Shown in pieces: positions 38,064-48,308 of a DNA stretch of 64,000 bases (the stretch's first letter is position 1; each line of letters begins with the position of its first letter). Below the pieces are notes generated by a model. The model worked only from the letters and a program-made list of their open reading frames with translations, made no database searches and was not told the origin of the DNA. Origin of the DNA: Balneolales bacterium ANBcel1 (GTDB taxonomy: Bacteria > Bacteroidota > Rhodothermia > Balneolales > Natronogracilivirgulaceae); NCBI GenBank assembly GCA_029688905.1, contig JARULB010000003.1, positions 186,001 to 250,000 of the forward strand, read 5' to 3'. Made by a program: the position numbers and the translations under genes.

Positions 38064-40646
38064 ATGTCCGGCGTTAATCGTCCAGCCGTCAACCCGGGTG
38101 CCTACCCGCTTCTGCGCCTGGCGCTGCTGTATTCGGCCGGAATTGTCGCCGGACGAACGTTGCTGCAAACGGTATCCCCTCTGCAAGCTCTGTTCGGCCT
38201 CGCCCTTCTCCTTGTAGTTTGCACCATTTTCCATCTTTTACGGCGTGCCCCGATGCGCATGCTGTTGCTGCCGCTGCTGTATCTGTGCAGCGTGTTCAGC
38301 TTCGGCGTGTTCACCATTCGGATGCATGACCAGCTCCATGAGCCCGAAGAACTCATTCTGTCGGTCTTTCCGGAAGACATGCTGCTTTTTCATGGAGGAG
38401 TGCTTTCGGATCGCAGTACCCGTGGCGGTCACCGAATGGCACGTATCCGCATTGATTCCGTACATATTCAGGGACTGCCGACGTGGCACCGCACGTTTCT
38501 GACGGACGTGCTGATCCGGCAGGAGCCCCGGGATGCCTTTCCTGTCAGCTATGATCCATCTACAGCCAATGATGAAGCCCCCTCAGGGGATTCCTCTGCG
38601 GATACCGTAACAACTCAAAATCGCAGTTTCGGTGATGCCCCGGAAGATCTGTTTCGCGCTTCCGGGACACCATTTTCTCTTGCCGGCGCCTATCTCCGAT
38701 TCGGCGGCAACCTGGAACCGCCCTCACGTCCCGTCAACCCCAATCAGTTTGATTATGCTTCTCACCTTGCACGTCAAGGCATCCATTCGACCATTTTTGC
38801 CATAGATATCGAATCCATCGGGGAGAGCCAGACAGCCCCGCCCTGGCATCGTTTGCAGATATCTATGCAACAACGGACCAGCATGCTCTTTTCGGAGCAC
38901 ACACGGGGTATCGCAAGGGCGATAATGCTCGGTGACCGCTCGGAACTTGACTCCGACCTGCGGATGGCTTTTTCCCGCGCCGGACTGGCTCACCTGATGG
39001 CTGTATCCGGTATGCATGTCGGATTCATATTGCTTCCGGTGTGGCTGCTTCTCCCCTGGTTCCGAGGCTCGGTTTCCGGAAAGTGGGTCGCCCTGCTTTT
39101 TTGCACCGCGCTGCTTGCCGCTTATGCCGGAGCCACCGGATTTTCGGTATCTGTCAACCGGGCCTCCATCATGGCCCTGTTTTTAATCATCGCCCGGCTA
39201 TTCCACAGGCCGGGTGCCTCTTTAAACATTCTGGGAGCGGCAGCACTGTTACTTCTGATATATGATCCCCGCATGCTATTTGATGTAGGTTTCCAGCTTT
39301 CGTTTACAGCGGTGGCCATAATACTGACGACGCTGCCCGGCACCCGGTATCTGCTCCCTGTCAGGTATCGCTATCGCCGTACCGGCGCCCTGTTCCAGTT
39401 CGTCATGGTCAGTGTCCTTGTGCAGGCCGGCCTCTACCCTCTTCTCATCCACTATTTCAATGAATTCTCGATGATCGGCCCCCTGAGCAACACCCTGGCG
39501 GTTCCGTTTGTTCAAGCGATGTTCCTGTGGTCGTTCGCCTGTCTTTTTATCGGCATGATCGATACTTCCATTGCCCACTGGCTCAATATTCCTGCCGATT
39601 ATGTGCTTCAAAGCCTCATTAGCTATGTTACGTTGGCCGGCACGCTTCCGGGAGCATGGATAGAAGGCAAACTTGCAAGTCACTGGATTTTCGGCGTCTG
39701 GTTTTTCGGGACAAGCGTCATCGCATCATTGCGCATCCCTCAGCTGCGCTGGAAAATGCTGTCTGCTTTTCTGTTTTTTTTGGTACTGCTACAGGGAAGC
39801 CTTGTATATGAAAAGCAACTGCGCCGCCCGGTACTTGACGTCACCTTTCTGGATGTGGGTCAGGGTGATGCCATACTAATCGAAACTCCGGGCCGCAAGA
39901 AGTACCTGTATGATGTCGGTGTATGGACGCCGCAGTTCGACTCCGGCGAGCGGGTGCTGCTGCCGGAACTGAAAGCAAGGGGCATCCGCCGGCTTGACGG
40001 CATTATCCTCTCCCACCCGCATGCAGATCATATAGGAGGGATTATGAGCATTATCGAGTCCGTTCCAGTCGATACCATATATCAGTCACCTGCACCCCAT
40101 GATTCGCAGCTCTATCACCGGTACATGGCGCGCGCCGCCGAAATCGGCATACCCGTGCGTCTGCTTGAAAGCGGTGACCTGATTCACACCGACCCCTCGT
40201 TACCGATGATGGTGTTCGCCCCCTCGCCAGACATCCAGGCACGTGATCCGAACAACCAGTCGGTAGTCATAATGGTGCAATACGGCCGGAACCGCATCCT
40301 GCTCACGGGCGATGCCGAGAAAGAGGCGGAAGCCTTTCTTTCCGCAACCTACGGAGCATTCCTTCGGGCGGATATTCTCAAAATCGGGCATCACGCCAGC
40401 CGTACCAGTTCTACTGAGCCCTTCCTTGCACACGCAAATCCTGCATATGGCATTGCATCGCTCGGCTTGCGGAACAGGTACCGTCATCCTCACCGGGAAG
40501 CTATTGAAAGGCTGCACCAGGCGGGAATCCGGAGCCGGTTCACAAGTCTGGAGGGCGCCATACACTATCGCTGCGACGGAGTCCGCTGCAATCTGCAGCC
40601 ATGGCAATCCGGGAACGACAAAATGAGCAAAAGACCGGTACCATAG
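38064..40646 (+). CDS. comEC: ComEC/Rec2 family DNA internalisation protein
   Basis: ComEC forms the inner-membrane channel for uptake of single-stranded DNA in natural transformation. The 860-residue protein has N-terminal membrane segments, a soluble OB-like region, the multi-TM competence domain (AHLMAVSGMHVGFILLPVW near 305-325, then ATGFSVSVNRASIMALFLI), and a C-terminal metallo-beta-lactamase-like domain at about residues 590-850 (FLDVGQGDAILIETPG; IILSHPHADHIGGI with the HxHxDH motif; ILLTGDAEKEAE). This full architecture is typical. With the ComEA-like gene at 21 kb it supports competence. Pili and other com genes are not in the window. Confidence 0.95.
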   Translation: MSGVNRPAVNPGAYPLLRLALLYSAGIVAGRTLLQTVSPLQALFGLALLLVVCTIFHLLRRAPMRMLLLPLLYLCSVFSFGVFTIRMHDQLHEPEELILSVFPEDMLLFHGGVLSDRSTRGGHRMARIRIDSVHIQGLPTWHRTFLTDVLIRQEPRDAFPVSYDPSTANDEAPSGDSSADTVTTQNRSFGDAPEDLFRASGTPFSLAGAYLRFGGNLEPPSRPVNPNQFDYASHLARQGIHSTIFAIDIESIGESQTAPPWHRLQISMQQRTSMLFSEHTRGIARAIMLGDRSELDSDLRMAFSRAGLAHLMAVSGMHVGFILLPVWLLLPWFRGSVSGKWVALLFCTALLAAYAGATGFSVSVNRASIMALFLIIARLFHRPGASLNILGAAALLLLIYDPRMLFDVGFQLSFTAVAIILTTLPGTRYLLPVRYRYRRTGALFQFVMVSVLVQAGLYPLLIHYFNEFSMIGPLSNTLAVPFVQAMFLWSFACLFIGMIDTSIAHWLNIPADYVLQSLISYVTLAGTLPGAWIEGKLASHWIFGVWFFGTSVIASLRIPQLRWKMLSAFLFFLVLLQGSLVYEKQLRRPVLDVTFLDVGQGDAILIETPGRKKYLYDVGVWTPQFDSGERVLLPELKARGIRRLDGIILSHPHADHIGGIMSIIESVPVDTIYQSPAPHDSQLYHRYMARAAEIGIPVRLLESGDLIHTDPSLPMMVFAPSPDIQARDPNNQSVVIMVQYGRNRILLTGDAEKEAEAFLSATYGAFLRADILKIGHHASRTSSTEPFLAHANPAYGIASLGLRNRYRHPHREAIERLHQAGIRSRFTSLEGAIHYRCDGVRCNLQPWQSGNDKMSKRPVP

Positions 40647-40830
40647 TCGGCTGCAAGCAAGACGAACGGAAACGCAACGGTCAATAATTGTGTTCGTGTA
40701 ACCGTTATTTGGCCGTTGCAGCGGGTCTTTGCGTTTCAGGGAACGGCAACATGACCAACTACAATCAGCATCCGCCCGTCAAACATTTCAAACAAACTGA
40801 CCAGATACTACCGCAAGAACAGATTTACAC

Positions 40831-42291
40831 ATGGAGCGTTTCATCCCTTTTGCCATTTTCTTTACCGTTTTTTTCTCCGTGTTCGGATTTATCCAGTGGT
40901 ATTTGCTGCGTTCCTACCTTCGCTGGCTTCGCGGTATCACTTTAGGGGCATCCTATCACCGTTACCGGCGACTGGGTATTGGTGTGCTCATTGCCGCCAA
41001 CATCGTCTTTGTACTTCGCTTTCCATCTACGGATCTCGGATGGTATGACAACCCCTGGTTTCAGGCTTTCATTATCTATCCTGGTGGAATATTTTTCGGT
41101 GCCCTCATCCTGGCATTTATGTTACTGGTCGCTTTCAGCATCGGGCAATGGACTCTCCGGAAGCTTTACCTGCTACGGCAAAAACGGATGCGTTCGCTTC
41201 ACAGCCGCAATAGCGAGGAGTATTCGGACGGCGCCGCTCCAACCTTCAAATCTGCCGCACATACCGTAAATGCGGACCCAGAGCACCGTGATCATCCTCC
41301 GGCTGACGGTGCTGACGAATCCGGCAGCAGGGGCAATACAAATTCAGTAACAGCAGGTCACGGGGATGTTGCATCAGGAGAAAGAGCCACTGACAACTTC
41401 GACACGGCTGCATCGGACAATCCCGCCCAGGGCCTGTTCAGCCGGCGCGAATTCCTGAAAGCAACAGGCACTGCCATGATTACCGCTCCGGTCGCGTTCA
41501 CCATCGGAGCCTCCGCGGCAACCTCCCACGACTATCAGGTGGTGAAAAAAAAGCTGTTCTTCCCGGGTTTGCCACCGGGTCTCGACGGGCTCCGAATCGT
41601 CCAGTTGAGTGATATTCACTCCGGGATATACATGACCGAAAACCAGATACGCGACATATTCCATCTGGCAAATGAGCAAAACCCCGACCTTGTGACCATC
41701 ACGGGAGATTTCGTCGACAACTCCGTATCGGAAATCCCGGCCTTATACCGCGCCCTGCCCGAACTGAAGACCGAATTCGGCGTTTTTGGATGTCTGGGCA
41801 ACCATGACCACTACGCCTCTGCAGACAAGGTCGCCTCCGCGCTTGGACAACGAGGGGTAACGGTTCTCACCAACAACCGCAGCACTCTCGAAATCGATGG
41901 TGGCCGGCTTACACTGCTGGGAGTAGATGACCCCGTGAGCGGCACTCCGGACCGGTACCGCCTCGATGAGGCTACCCGGAATCTTCCTGACGACGCGTTC
42001 CGGATTCTCCTCACCCACCGCCCCGATACGTTTGACCTCGCCCGGGAGTCCGGTATTGACCTGACCCTCGCCGGACATACCCATGGCGGTCAAGTTGGGC
42101 TGAATCTCATGGGTCTGCCACTCTACCCGATTTATCTTTTCCAGAAATACCCCATGGGACTCTTCGAGTACGATGCTCACAAACTCTATGTCAACGTGGG
42201 GATCGGCATGGTGGGAGCACCGGTAAGAACGGTACGTCCGGAAATGACGGTGATTGATCTGACCCGCACACCTCCTGGTTCAGACGCTTAG
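40831..42291 (+). CDS. Membrane-anchored metallophosphoesterase with internal Tat-like motif
   Basis: The 486-residue protein has three membrane helices in residues 1-110, a ~90-residue hydrophilic linker, then FSRREFLKATGTAMITAPVA, a twin-arginine-like signal and hydrophobic stretch near 205-230, and a calcineurin-like phosphoesterase domain (RIVQLSDIHSGIYM, TITGDFVDN, FGCLGNHDHYASAD, LLTHRPDTFD, LTLAGHTHGGQVGLN). The phosphoesterase motifs are complete for a two-metal site. Positive charges flank TM1 and TM3 so that the linker should be cytoplasmic and the catalytic domain exported. The YkuE-like family is the closest I can name. Substrate unknown. Confidence 0.88.
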   Translation: MERFIPFAIFFTVFFSVFGFIQWYLLRSYLRWLRGITLGASYHRYRRLGIGVLIAANIVFVLRFPSTDLGWYDNPWFQAFIIYPGGIFFGALILAFMLLVAFSIGQWTLRKLYLLRQKRMRSLHSRNSEEYSDGAAPTFKSAAHTVNADPEHRDHPPADGADESGSRGNTNSVTAGHGDVASGERATDNFDTAASDNPAQGLFSRREFLKATGTAMITAPVAFTIGASAATSHDYQVVKKKLFFPGLPPGLDGLRIVQLSDIHSGIYMTENQIRDIFHLANEQNPDLVTITGDFVDNSVSEIPALYRALPELKTEFGVFGCLGNHDHYASADKVASALGQRGVTVLTNNRSTLEIDGGRLTLLGVDDPVSGTPDRYRLDEATRNLPDDAFRILLTHRPDTFDLARESGIDLTLAGHTHGGQVGLNLMGLPLYPIYLFQKYPMGLFEYDAHKLYVNVGIGMVGAPVRTVRPEMTVIDLTRTPPGSDA

Positions 42292-42380
42292 TATGATCAG
42301 GATTCCGCTGCAGAATTGTTCGGCCTGCCGGATCGGGCCGGGCTTCCGGATGAATGAGCCGGTTTGGCCTGGATACCGAG

Positions 42381-45041
42381 TCACTTCACGAGCATGATTT
42401 TGTGCGAATCTATCGTTTCGTGTGTCAGCATCCGAACGATATAAACTCCGCTGGCGTAATTATCCGCATTGAAGGTAAGCGTGTACTTTCCGGCGGGGCG
42501 GGGCCTGTTGGTCAATGTCGTCACATAACGGCCAGTGATATCAAACACATCCACCCGAACCGGAACAAGGCCTTCCGCATGCTCCGGAATATTGAACTCA
42601 ATTCTCGTAGCCGTATTAAACGGATTGGGATAATTCGACAGAATTTCGAAGCGATCGCTCTCCACAATTTCAGGATATTCATCGGGAAGATCGAACTCCT
42701 GCAACACCCGGGTGTTCATTACCAGGTTATTATTATCGCGGAGTGACAGCCACAAAACATTTCCTCCATGATCGACCCCTTTCAGCAGAGTCCGTACCGG
42801 GTAGTAGTCCGGGTTGTTTTCATTTTCCGAGCCCTCATCAACCAAAAAATACATGGCGCTCTCTTCGTCGTCTCCCCTTACTTCCAAACTGATATGGTAG
42901 CGTTCCCCTTCCTGCAGAGTAATATCCAGCCCGGAGAGATCCACATGATTCAGACCGGCGCCGAGTTCCGAAAAGTCGACATCAACATACCCCAGTTCAT
43001 TATCCGGAACATAGCTGCCGATACCGGGCATTTGGCGGGAGTCGGCAACCGACACTCTGAGCGTACCGGTACCGGAAACCGCCTCGATTTCGGTGCTTGA
43101 AAGCAATGGAAACTCAACCGACTGGAGGATACTTTCTGCCTCGGAATCTATGCGTTTGGTGATGGTATTCAGAGCCACCGGATCCGGTGAAGCGGCGACA
43201 TTCACATAATCCGGGACTTCAACAAAGAACCTGGAAGGGCCGGAGTTGGAAATGGTAACCATGCGGTAACTGTCCGGGGTCCAGTCGGCCGTATAGGTAA
43301 ACTGACGGGTGCCGTACTCCATATTGGGAACCCGCAATGTATTTATAGATACCAGCGCCACCGACCGGAAGCCGCCCGACAGGCTGATATAGGAATCCTG
43401 CAACCGATCAACTCTGATGCTGCCGTCGGAGCTTTTCGAAATCACATAATGAAAAATCTCGGCCGGTGAGTCCACCTCTATCCAGATGTCATCCACATTG
43501 GGCCAGTGGATGTAATTCGCGCTTCCATACTGCAGAGAAACCCGTTGCCCGCGCACCCAGGGACGGTCTTCCAGTCCGAACTCCCTGCCGGGCTCATTAA
43601 CCCGGACCGACCCCATTTGCGGCAGGGAATACGAATACTCTGCATGCCGTTCCGGGTTCAGCCAGTTGGTGACATAGAACTCGGAAAGTACTTCGGTAAA
43701 CTCAAGGCCTTCATTCAATTCGTTCAAAATGGTCTGATAGAGCACCCATGGCTGCCGGCTGCCGGGCTGCTGGGTCAGCGCTCCGATTTTCAATCCCACA
43801 CGCTCGTAAAGATAACTGTGAAAGAGCTGCGCCCGCTGATAGTCGAACAGCACTTCCGGCTCACCCGTACGCCAGCGGAGGAAGCCGGGAGCCAGTCCCG
43901 ATTCAACATTTCCGCTGAGCTCATCCGGCATATTCAGAAACTGCATGTTCCGGGCGTTGAAGCCATTCAATATTTCGGCCAATTCAGACTGACCTTCATC
44001 CATAAACGTAATCAGCGGGCGGCTGTCGCGATACGCCTGAAGCAGATGCTGGAATTCATGGGCAACCGTGCCCAGAGGCCGGCGGGGATCAACCGTTCCA
44101 TCATCATCAAATCCGTAAATACCGGGGCGGGAATCGATATAGAGCACGGCCGCTTCGTTGCTGTTCGGATTCGCCGATCGCGGGGTAAAATCTCCCGGAT
44201 TGAAGAACCCGGCGACATAGCCACCGTTCGAATCCGGAGTCCAGTCATCCTGAATGTCGGTGATCAGAAACTTGATCATGCCCGATCCCGACGGATTGGG
44301 CACATTTGCCGGGTCGCCCATGGCAAAGATATCGATATTGTTTTGGATGATTCCCTGATCGGGGTTGACCGACCGGGACGGCGTGCTCACCTCAAGCGCC
44401 TCCAGCATGGCCGACACCACTTCGTCATCAATTTTTCCGGGACCAAACTCTTCGGTTTCCACCCAAATCTGGACCCATTCCCCAACGGCATGCAGTTCAA
44501 ACTCCACATCGTCAAACGTGGCGCTGCCGCCGTTACTCTCTTCAAAGTTATACACCTTGAATGTGCGGATGTCTCCCACCTCGTACACCGGCGTCGATTG
44601 CATCAATTCCGGCAAACCGGCTTGTGATTTCTTCAGTTCCAGAAATGCATCATAGGCATCCCTGATTTCCGGCACCCTGTAAAGGTGATCCGTCACATGG
44701 ATAATCGTTTCCTTTCCCGAATTGTGCCCATGGGATTCAATCTGCCCGTTTCCCGCCTGCTGGTGGCTGCTTTCCATACGCCATGGGGATCCGTACGGCA
44801 TACGGGACAAATCATCCATCGCAGAAGTGTTCCGGTGGCCGGCGAGGTTTTCATGGGTTTTTGAAAGCGTGTCATCGCCCTGAGGAATCGGATTGAGCCT
44901 TATTTCCTGGGCCATACCCTGCATGGAAACAGAGAAGAAAAGCAGGGCCGCTGCTGCAAATGGCACAGCATTGCGACCGTATGCATACAGCCATTCAGAA
45001 AACGTAAAGGAGCGAACCGGTTTTATATTTTGCATTTGCAT
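42381..45041 (-). CDS. T9SS-exported HEXXH metallopeptidase-like protein
   Basis: This 886-residue secreted protein has a late signal peptide (AVPFAAAALLFFSVSMQGMA, about residues 25-45). The zincin motif VAHEFQHLLQAY lies near residue 327, followed by an acidic FMDEGQSELAEI ~20 residues on, as in some M6/gluzincin-like peptidases. The middle third is beta-rich. The C-terminal ~85 residues are a T9SS type A sorting domain (ILSNYPNPFNTATRIEFNIP; VFDITGRYVTTL; ASGVYIVRML; final basic HKIMLVK). It should be exported by the PorX-regulated system. It lies 200 bp downstream of the CotH gene on the same strand. The substrate is unknown. Confidence 0.85.
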   Translation of the reverse strand: MQMQNIKPVRSFTFSEWLYAYGRNAVPFAAAALLFFSVSMQGMAQEIRLNPIPQGDDTLSKTHENLAGHRNTSAMDDLSRMPYGSPWRMESSHQQAGNGQIESHGHNSGKETIIHVTDHLYRVPEIRDAYDAFLELKKSQAGLPELMQSTPVYEVGDIRTFKVYNFEESNGGSATFDDVEFELHAVGEWVQIWVETEEFGPGKIDDEVVSAMLEALEVSTPSRSVNPDQGIIQNNIDIFAMGDPANVPNPSGSGMIKFLITDIQDDWTPDSNGGYVAGFFNPGDFTPRSANPNSNEAAVLYIDSRPGIYGFDDDGTVDPRRPLGTVAHEFQHLLQAYRDSRPLITFMDEGQSELAEILNGFNARNMQFLNMPDELSGNVESGLAPGFLRWRTGEPEVLFDYQRAQLFHSYLYERVGLKIGALTQQPGSRQPWVLYQTILNELNEGLEFTEVLSEFYVTNWLNPERHAEYSYSLPQMGSVRVNEPGREFGLEDRPWVRGQRVSLQYGSANYIHWPNVDDIWIEVDSPAEIFHYVISKSSDGSIRVDRLQDSYISLSGGFRSVALVSINTLRVPNMEYGTRQFTYTADWTPDSYRMVTISNSGPSRFFVEVPDYVNVAASPDPVALNTITKRIDSEAESILQSVEFPLLSSTEIEAVSGTGTLRVSVADSRQMPGIGSYVPDNELGYVDVDFSELGAGLNHVDLSGLDITLQEGERYHISLEVRGDDEESAMYFLVDEGSENENNPDYYPVRTLLKGVDHGGNVLWLSLRDNNNLVMNTRVLQEFDLPDEYPEIVESDRFEILSNYPNPFNTATRIEFNIPEHAEGLVPVRVDVFDITGRYVTTLTNRPRPAGKYTLTFNADNYASGVYIVRMLTHETIDSHKIMLVK

Positions 45042-45241
45042 TACAGGGATGAAGGTCTTGCATCCAGATTATCAGCAAAGAAGCGCACTGTGATCCGCCA
45101 AAGCGCGTCACGTATGCCAATCGCCAAACTCAGAGACAGCGAAAGCGCCCCATTTCGGAGCAGCCGGCAAATGGCCCGGCTTCATCACATGCTGCGCCAC
45201 TCCGGACCCTTCCGCAATAATAACAAACTTAACGTTTTATA

Positions 45242-48200
45242 CTATCTAATTAGCATCATTTTTTTTGCCGGGAGCACCATCTCGGAACCGGAGACCGGGA
45301 GAATCCTCATGCGATAGAGATAGAGCCCGCTGGCAAGGCCCTCACCGCTGAAGTGCAGGTGATGGGTGCCGGGCTGCTGCACTCCCGTCTCAAAAGAGCG
45401 TACCACCCTGCCGGTTACGGTAAACACAACCACCAACACCCGGGCCTGCTCTGCAAGTTCATAGGGAATTACGGTGCGGTTGTTGAAGGGGTTGGGATAA
45501 TTCTGTGCCAGGGAATGTCTCGTCGGAATATCTTCGCCGCCGGGTCGGGCGGATGTCTCCCATCCATTAACCGCCGATAATGCCAGGTTATCACTGCCGG
45601 GAGTCCATATGACAACCGGCAGGCCGGTTATGGAGTCATTGTGGATTTCAATATCGTCTCGTTCAAGCAGGTGGCTGTTCTCATCCAGCCAATCATCAAA
45701 CTCAAAACCATTATCGGGCATCGGGGTCACTGTCACCGGCACCCCCTTGAAGTAGGTGCCTGTCCATTCGGTGAGCGCTTCATCTATCCCTGGTGTTTTC
45801 GGATGGATATCCATACCGTTCACCTGCATATATCCCCAGTCTGTATCCTCAACGCGGATAGAGAGATTCGCCGTACCGGGCAAATCAAAATATTCGGACA
45901 GGTGCTTTCTAAGGTAGCCGGGTCTCTTTTCGGCAAAGGTTTTCATTACCTGGATGTGATCGTGCCATCCGGAAAGCGACTCCCCGGCACTGCCCGGATG
46001 GCGGTTCAGGTGCTCCTCCATTTCGGGCTCGTAGAGGTCACGAAACTCCCGGATTCTCTCCTTGACAAATTCCGGGCGAAACCGGGTATTGAGGTCATCG
46101 GCAAGCAGAGTTATAAAACGGTGGCGGAATGATTCGTTTTCGATAAGGGAATTAAACAATGCGTTGACCCACCGGCCCTCATTTCTGGGGTTCCCTATGC
46201 CGGTAATCCACTCCACCATGTTCATATCATACTGTGCCCACCAGGAAGCATTTCCTGCATAGGGATACCCGAATGAAGCGTCCATGTCAAAAATCATCCA
46301 GCGCCAACGACCGTCCGCACCAGGGAGCGCATCAGGGTCGAAAGTATCTGTTCGCTTCCGCCAGAAACGGATATTGTTGTGGGGCCAGTCGGCATTGGCG
46401 GCATACACATTGAGGGTCACATATTTCAGAAAGTTGTCGATATCCATCTGCGTCTTCATGTATGCGTAGTTCTCCTCAATGGCCAAATCCTCCATTACCG
46501 CAAAATCACGCATTTGAACATAGTGCCGGTTGTCGGAGGGCTCACCGGTATTCACATCGGCATTCCTGACCAGGATGGCTACCTTGTCGCGGGGGATTCC
46601 GTAATTGGTTTCGATATACCAGTCATCATAGCGCTCCCGGATATTGTGGATGCCCCAGTATTCGCCATTGATAAATACCACAGAAGGACGAAAACTTTGT
46701 TGATCCACCTTGCGGTCGGAATATAGCGACTGGATCATCGCATCCTTGAACATGGTATGGTGCCAGTCATCGCCGGAGGATCGCAGGATGAGTCGTTTAT
46801 AGGTATCCAGCGGCGCCGTTCTGTCTTCTCTCTGATTACCTGGAATCGCCGGATAGTTGATTTCCGGATACCAGTCATAATCACTTCTGGCGTAAATTCG
46901 CAGCGATTTCTGCGGGTAGCGACGGGTTCCACCGCCATGGATCCGCAAGCCGATATTTTGACGGAATCCATCTTGCTCCTCATATATCGGGGGGATGATA
47001 CCCGAATGGTTGTCATCGGGTTTGTAATGTGACTGATTCCTGTCGGACATGGGCTGTCCGGCTGATGCCGCTTGATGCTCGCTATTTCTGGGAATTCCAT
47101 CACTAAACAGCGGCTTCGCGGTATCATAAAATTCCAGGTGAGCCTCACGCTCCCACTCCCGTCCTCTTTCATAATAGTTTCCACTGTAAATAAAATCAGG
47201 ATCAAACCGGTTGCCGGGCACCAGAATGCCCGTTTCATCACTAAACAGGTGCACCGAGTCCGTTGCAATAGAGATCACCGGAAACGAATACCGATCGCGA
47301 CCCATCGGATCCACGAACCAGGTACCGGTGACAACCTCACTTTCTCTATAGCCCTCCCTGACCGCGATGGCCCGTATGACTTGCCCCTTGAATACCGGTG
47401 TTGCTGGGGGTGACCAGGAAGGGTGCGGCGAGGTCTGAATCCCGGTAAAACGATCTTTTTCGCCGGATCGATGATCGATTCTGATGGGCTCCCGATACAC
47501 CGGGGAGTCGACGGTCGGCCTGGATCCGTCGGTGGTGTAATGGATTCTGTCATGCGGATGCTGGCTTTCGAGCATTAGCAGGAATTCGGTATTGTAGAAT
47601 CCCGGCGGATTCGAAAACTCCGGAGCCGGTGTCAACCCGCCAAACCCCTCTTCGGAATTTGGTTCGCCTGGTGTGGGATATGCAAAAAGTTGCCATTGGT
47701 TAGATCCGTCGGGAAAACGTCCGTAGGAATAATCCGACGGAAGAGCAACGGGAGGAAGCGTATCTGCCTTGTTGCCGTTCATGTCAGTTAACCGCAACGG
47801 TTCTCCTTCACTGGCGATACTGAAGTTGGTATGCAGCGGCCGGCCCGGTGTCCGCCTGTCTTTTCCGGAGGCCCAAATCAACAGAAACTCGCCGGGATTC
47901 AGCAAGGTATCGGGCAGGACCCATCGATAGTGATCTCCCTCCCGGTCGGATAACCCGAAAGAAACCAGGTTTACCGGTTCGCTGCCGGCATTGTAGAGCT
48001 CAATCCAGTCTTCAAAATCCCCGTCTTCGTCGGCGATGGTAGTGTTGTTGGACGCCTGCACCTCGTTGATCACAACATGGGGCAGGGCTTGCATCGTAGA
48101 TGGTGGTACTACCGTATTACTACCATTCCCGTGAGATGGATTTGCGCCAGGCAGGGCAAGCAACCTGGTTGGCGACACCACTGCAAGGGCCAGCAGCAGT

Positions 48201-48280
48201 GCAAAAACAAAGGCTCGCAACCCTGGGCGGGATACAGATACAGGGGGATTACCGGTACAGGAAAAAGACATTCCAGACAA
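45242..48280 (-). CDS. T9SS-exported CotH-family protein kinase with lamin-tail domain
   Basis: The 1012-residue protein has a signal peptide (residues ~20-43), a lamin-tail domain (66-210, PHVVINEVQASNNTTIADED), a chitobiase-like Ig domain (218-325, RIHYTTDGSRPT), a CotH kinase domain (about 435-800) and a C-terminal T9SS sorting domain (AQNYPNPFNNRTVIPYEL, ASGLYLYRMRI). CotH signatures seen are IGLRIHGGGTRRYPQKSLR, SSGDDWHHTMFKDAM, VVFINGEYWGIHNIRERYD, ANADWPHNNIRFW, and the metal-binding WMIFDMDASFG. CotH enzymes of spore-formers and Fam20-like relatives phosphorylate secreted proteins. It is the fourth gene of the VTC-DUF4956-HlyD operon (28 bp after HlyD). Confidence 0.9.
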   Translation of the reverse strand: MSGMSFSCTGNPPVSVSRPGLRAFVFALLLALAVVSPTRLLALPGANPSHGNGSNTVVPPSTMQALPHVVINEVQASNNTTIADEDGDFEDWIELYNAGSEPVNLVSFGLSDREGDHYRWVLPDTLLNPGEFLLIWASGKDRRTPGRPLHTNFSIASEGEPLRLTDMNGNKADTLPPVALPSDYSYGRFPDGSNQWQLFAYPTPGEPNSEEGFGGLTPAPEFSNPPGFYNTEFLLMLESQHPHDRIHYTTDGSRPTVDSPVYREPIRIDHRSGEKDRFTGIQTSPHPSWSPPATPVFKGQVIRAIAVREGYRESEVVTGTWFVDPMGRDRYSFPVISIATDSVHLFSDETGILVPGNRFDPDFIYSGNYYERGREWEREAHLEFYDTAKPLFSDGIPRNSEHQAASAGQPMSDRNQSHYKPDDNHSGIIPPIYEEQDGFRQNIGLRIHGGGTRRYPQKSLRIYARSDYDWYPEINYPAIPGNQREDRTAPLDTYKRLILRSSGDDWHHTMFKDAMIQSLYSDRKVDQQSFRPSVVFINGEYWGIHNIRERYDDWYIETNYGIPRDKVAILVRNADVNTGEPSDNRHYVQMRDFAVMEDLAIEENYAYMKTQMDIDNFLKYVTLNVYAANADWPHNNIRFWRKRTDTFDPDALPGADGRWRWMIFDMDASFGYPYAGNASWWAQYDMNMVEWITGIGNPRNEGRWVNALFNSLIENESFRHRFITLLADDLNTRFRPEFVKERIREFRDLYEPEMEEHLNRHPGSAGESLSGWHDHIQVMKTFAEKRPGYLRKHLSEYFDLPGTANLSIRVEDTDWGYMQVNGMDIHPKTPGIDEALTEWTGTYFKGVPVTVTPMPDNGFEFDDWLDENSHLLERDDIEIHNDSITGLPVVIWTPGSDNLALSAVNGWETSARPGGEDIPTRHSLAQNYPNPFNNRTVIPYELAEQARVLVVVFTVTGRVVRSFETGVQQPGTHHLHFSGEGLASGLYLYRMRILPVSGSEMVLPAKKMMLIR

Positions 48281-48308
48281 AACGGGGTACAGGGTTCGAA
48301 AAGGGAAT

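Noticed and set aside
43506-44627. Long plus-strand open frame opposite the HEXXH peptidase gene
   Set aside because: It is a frame on the other strand of a clearly recognised gene, with no family features and unlikely codon use.
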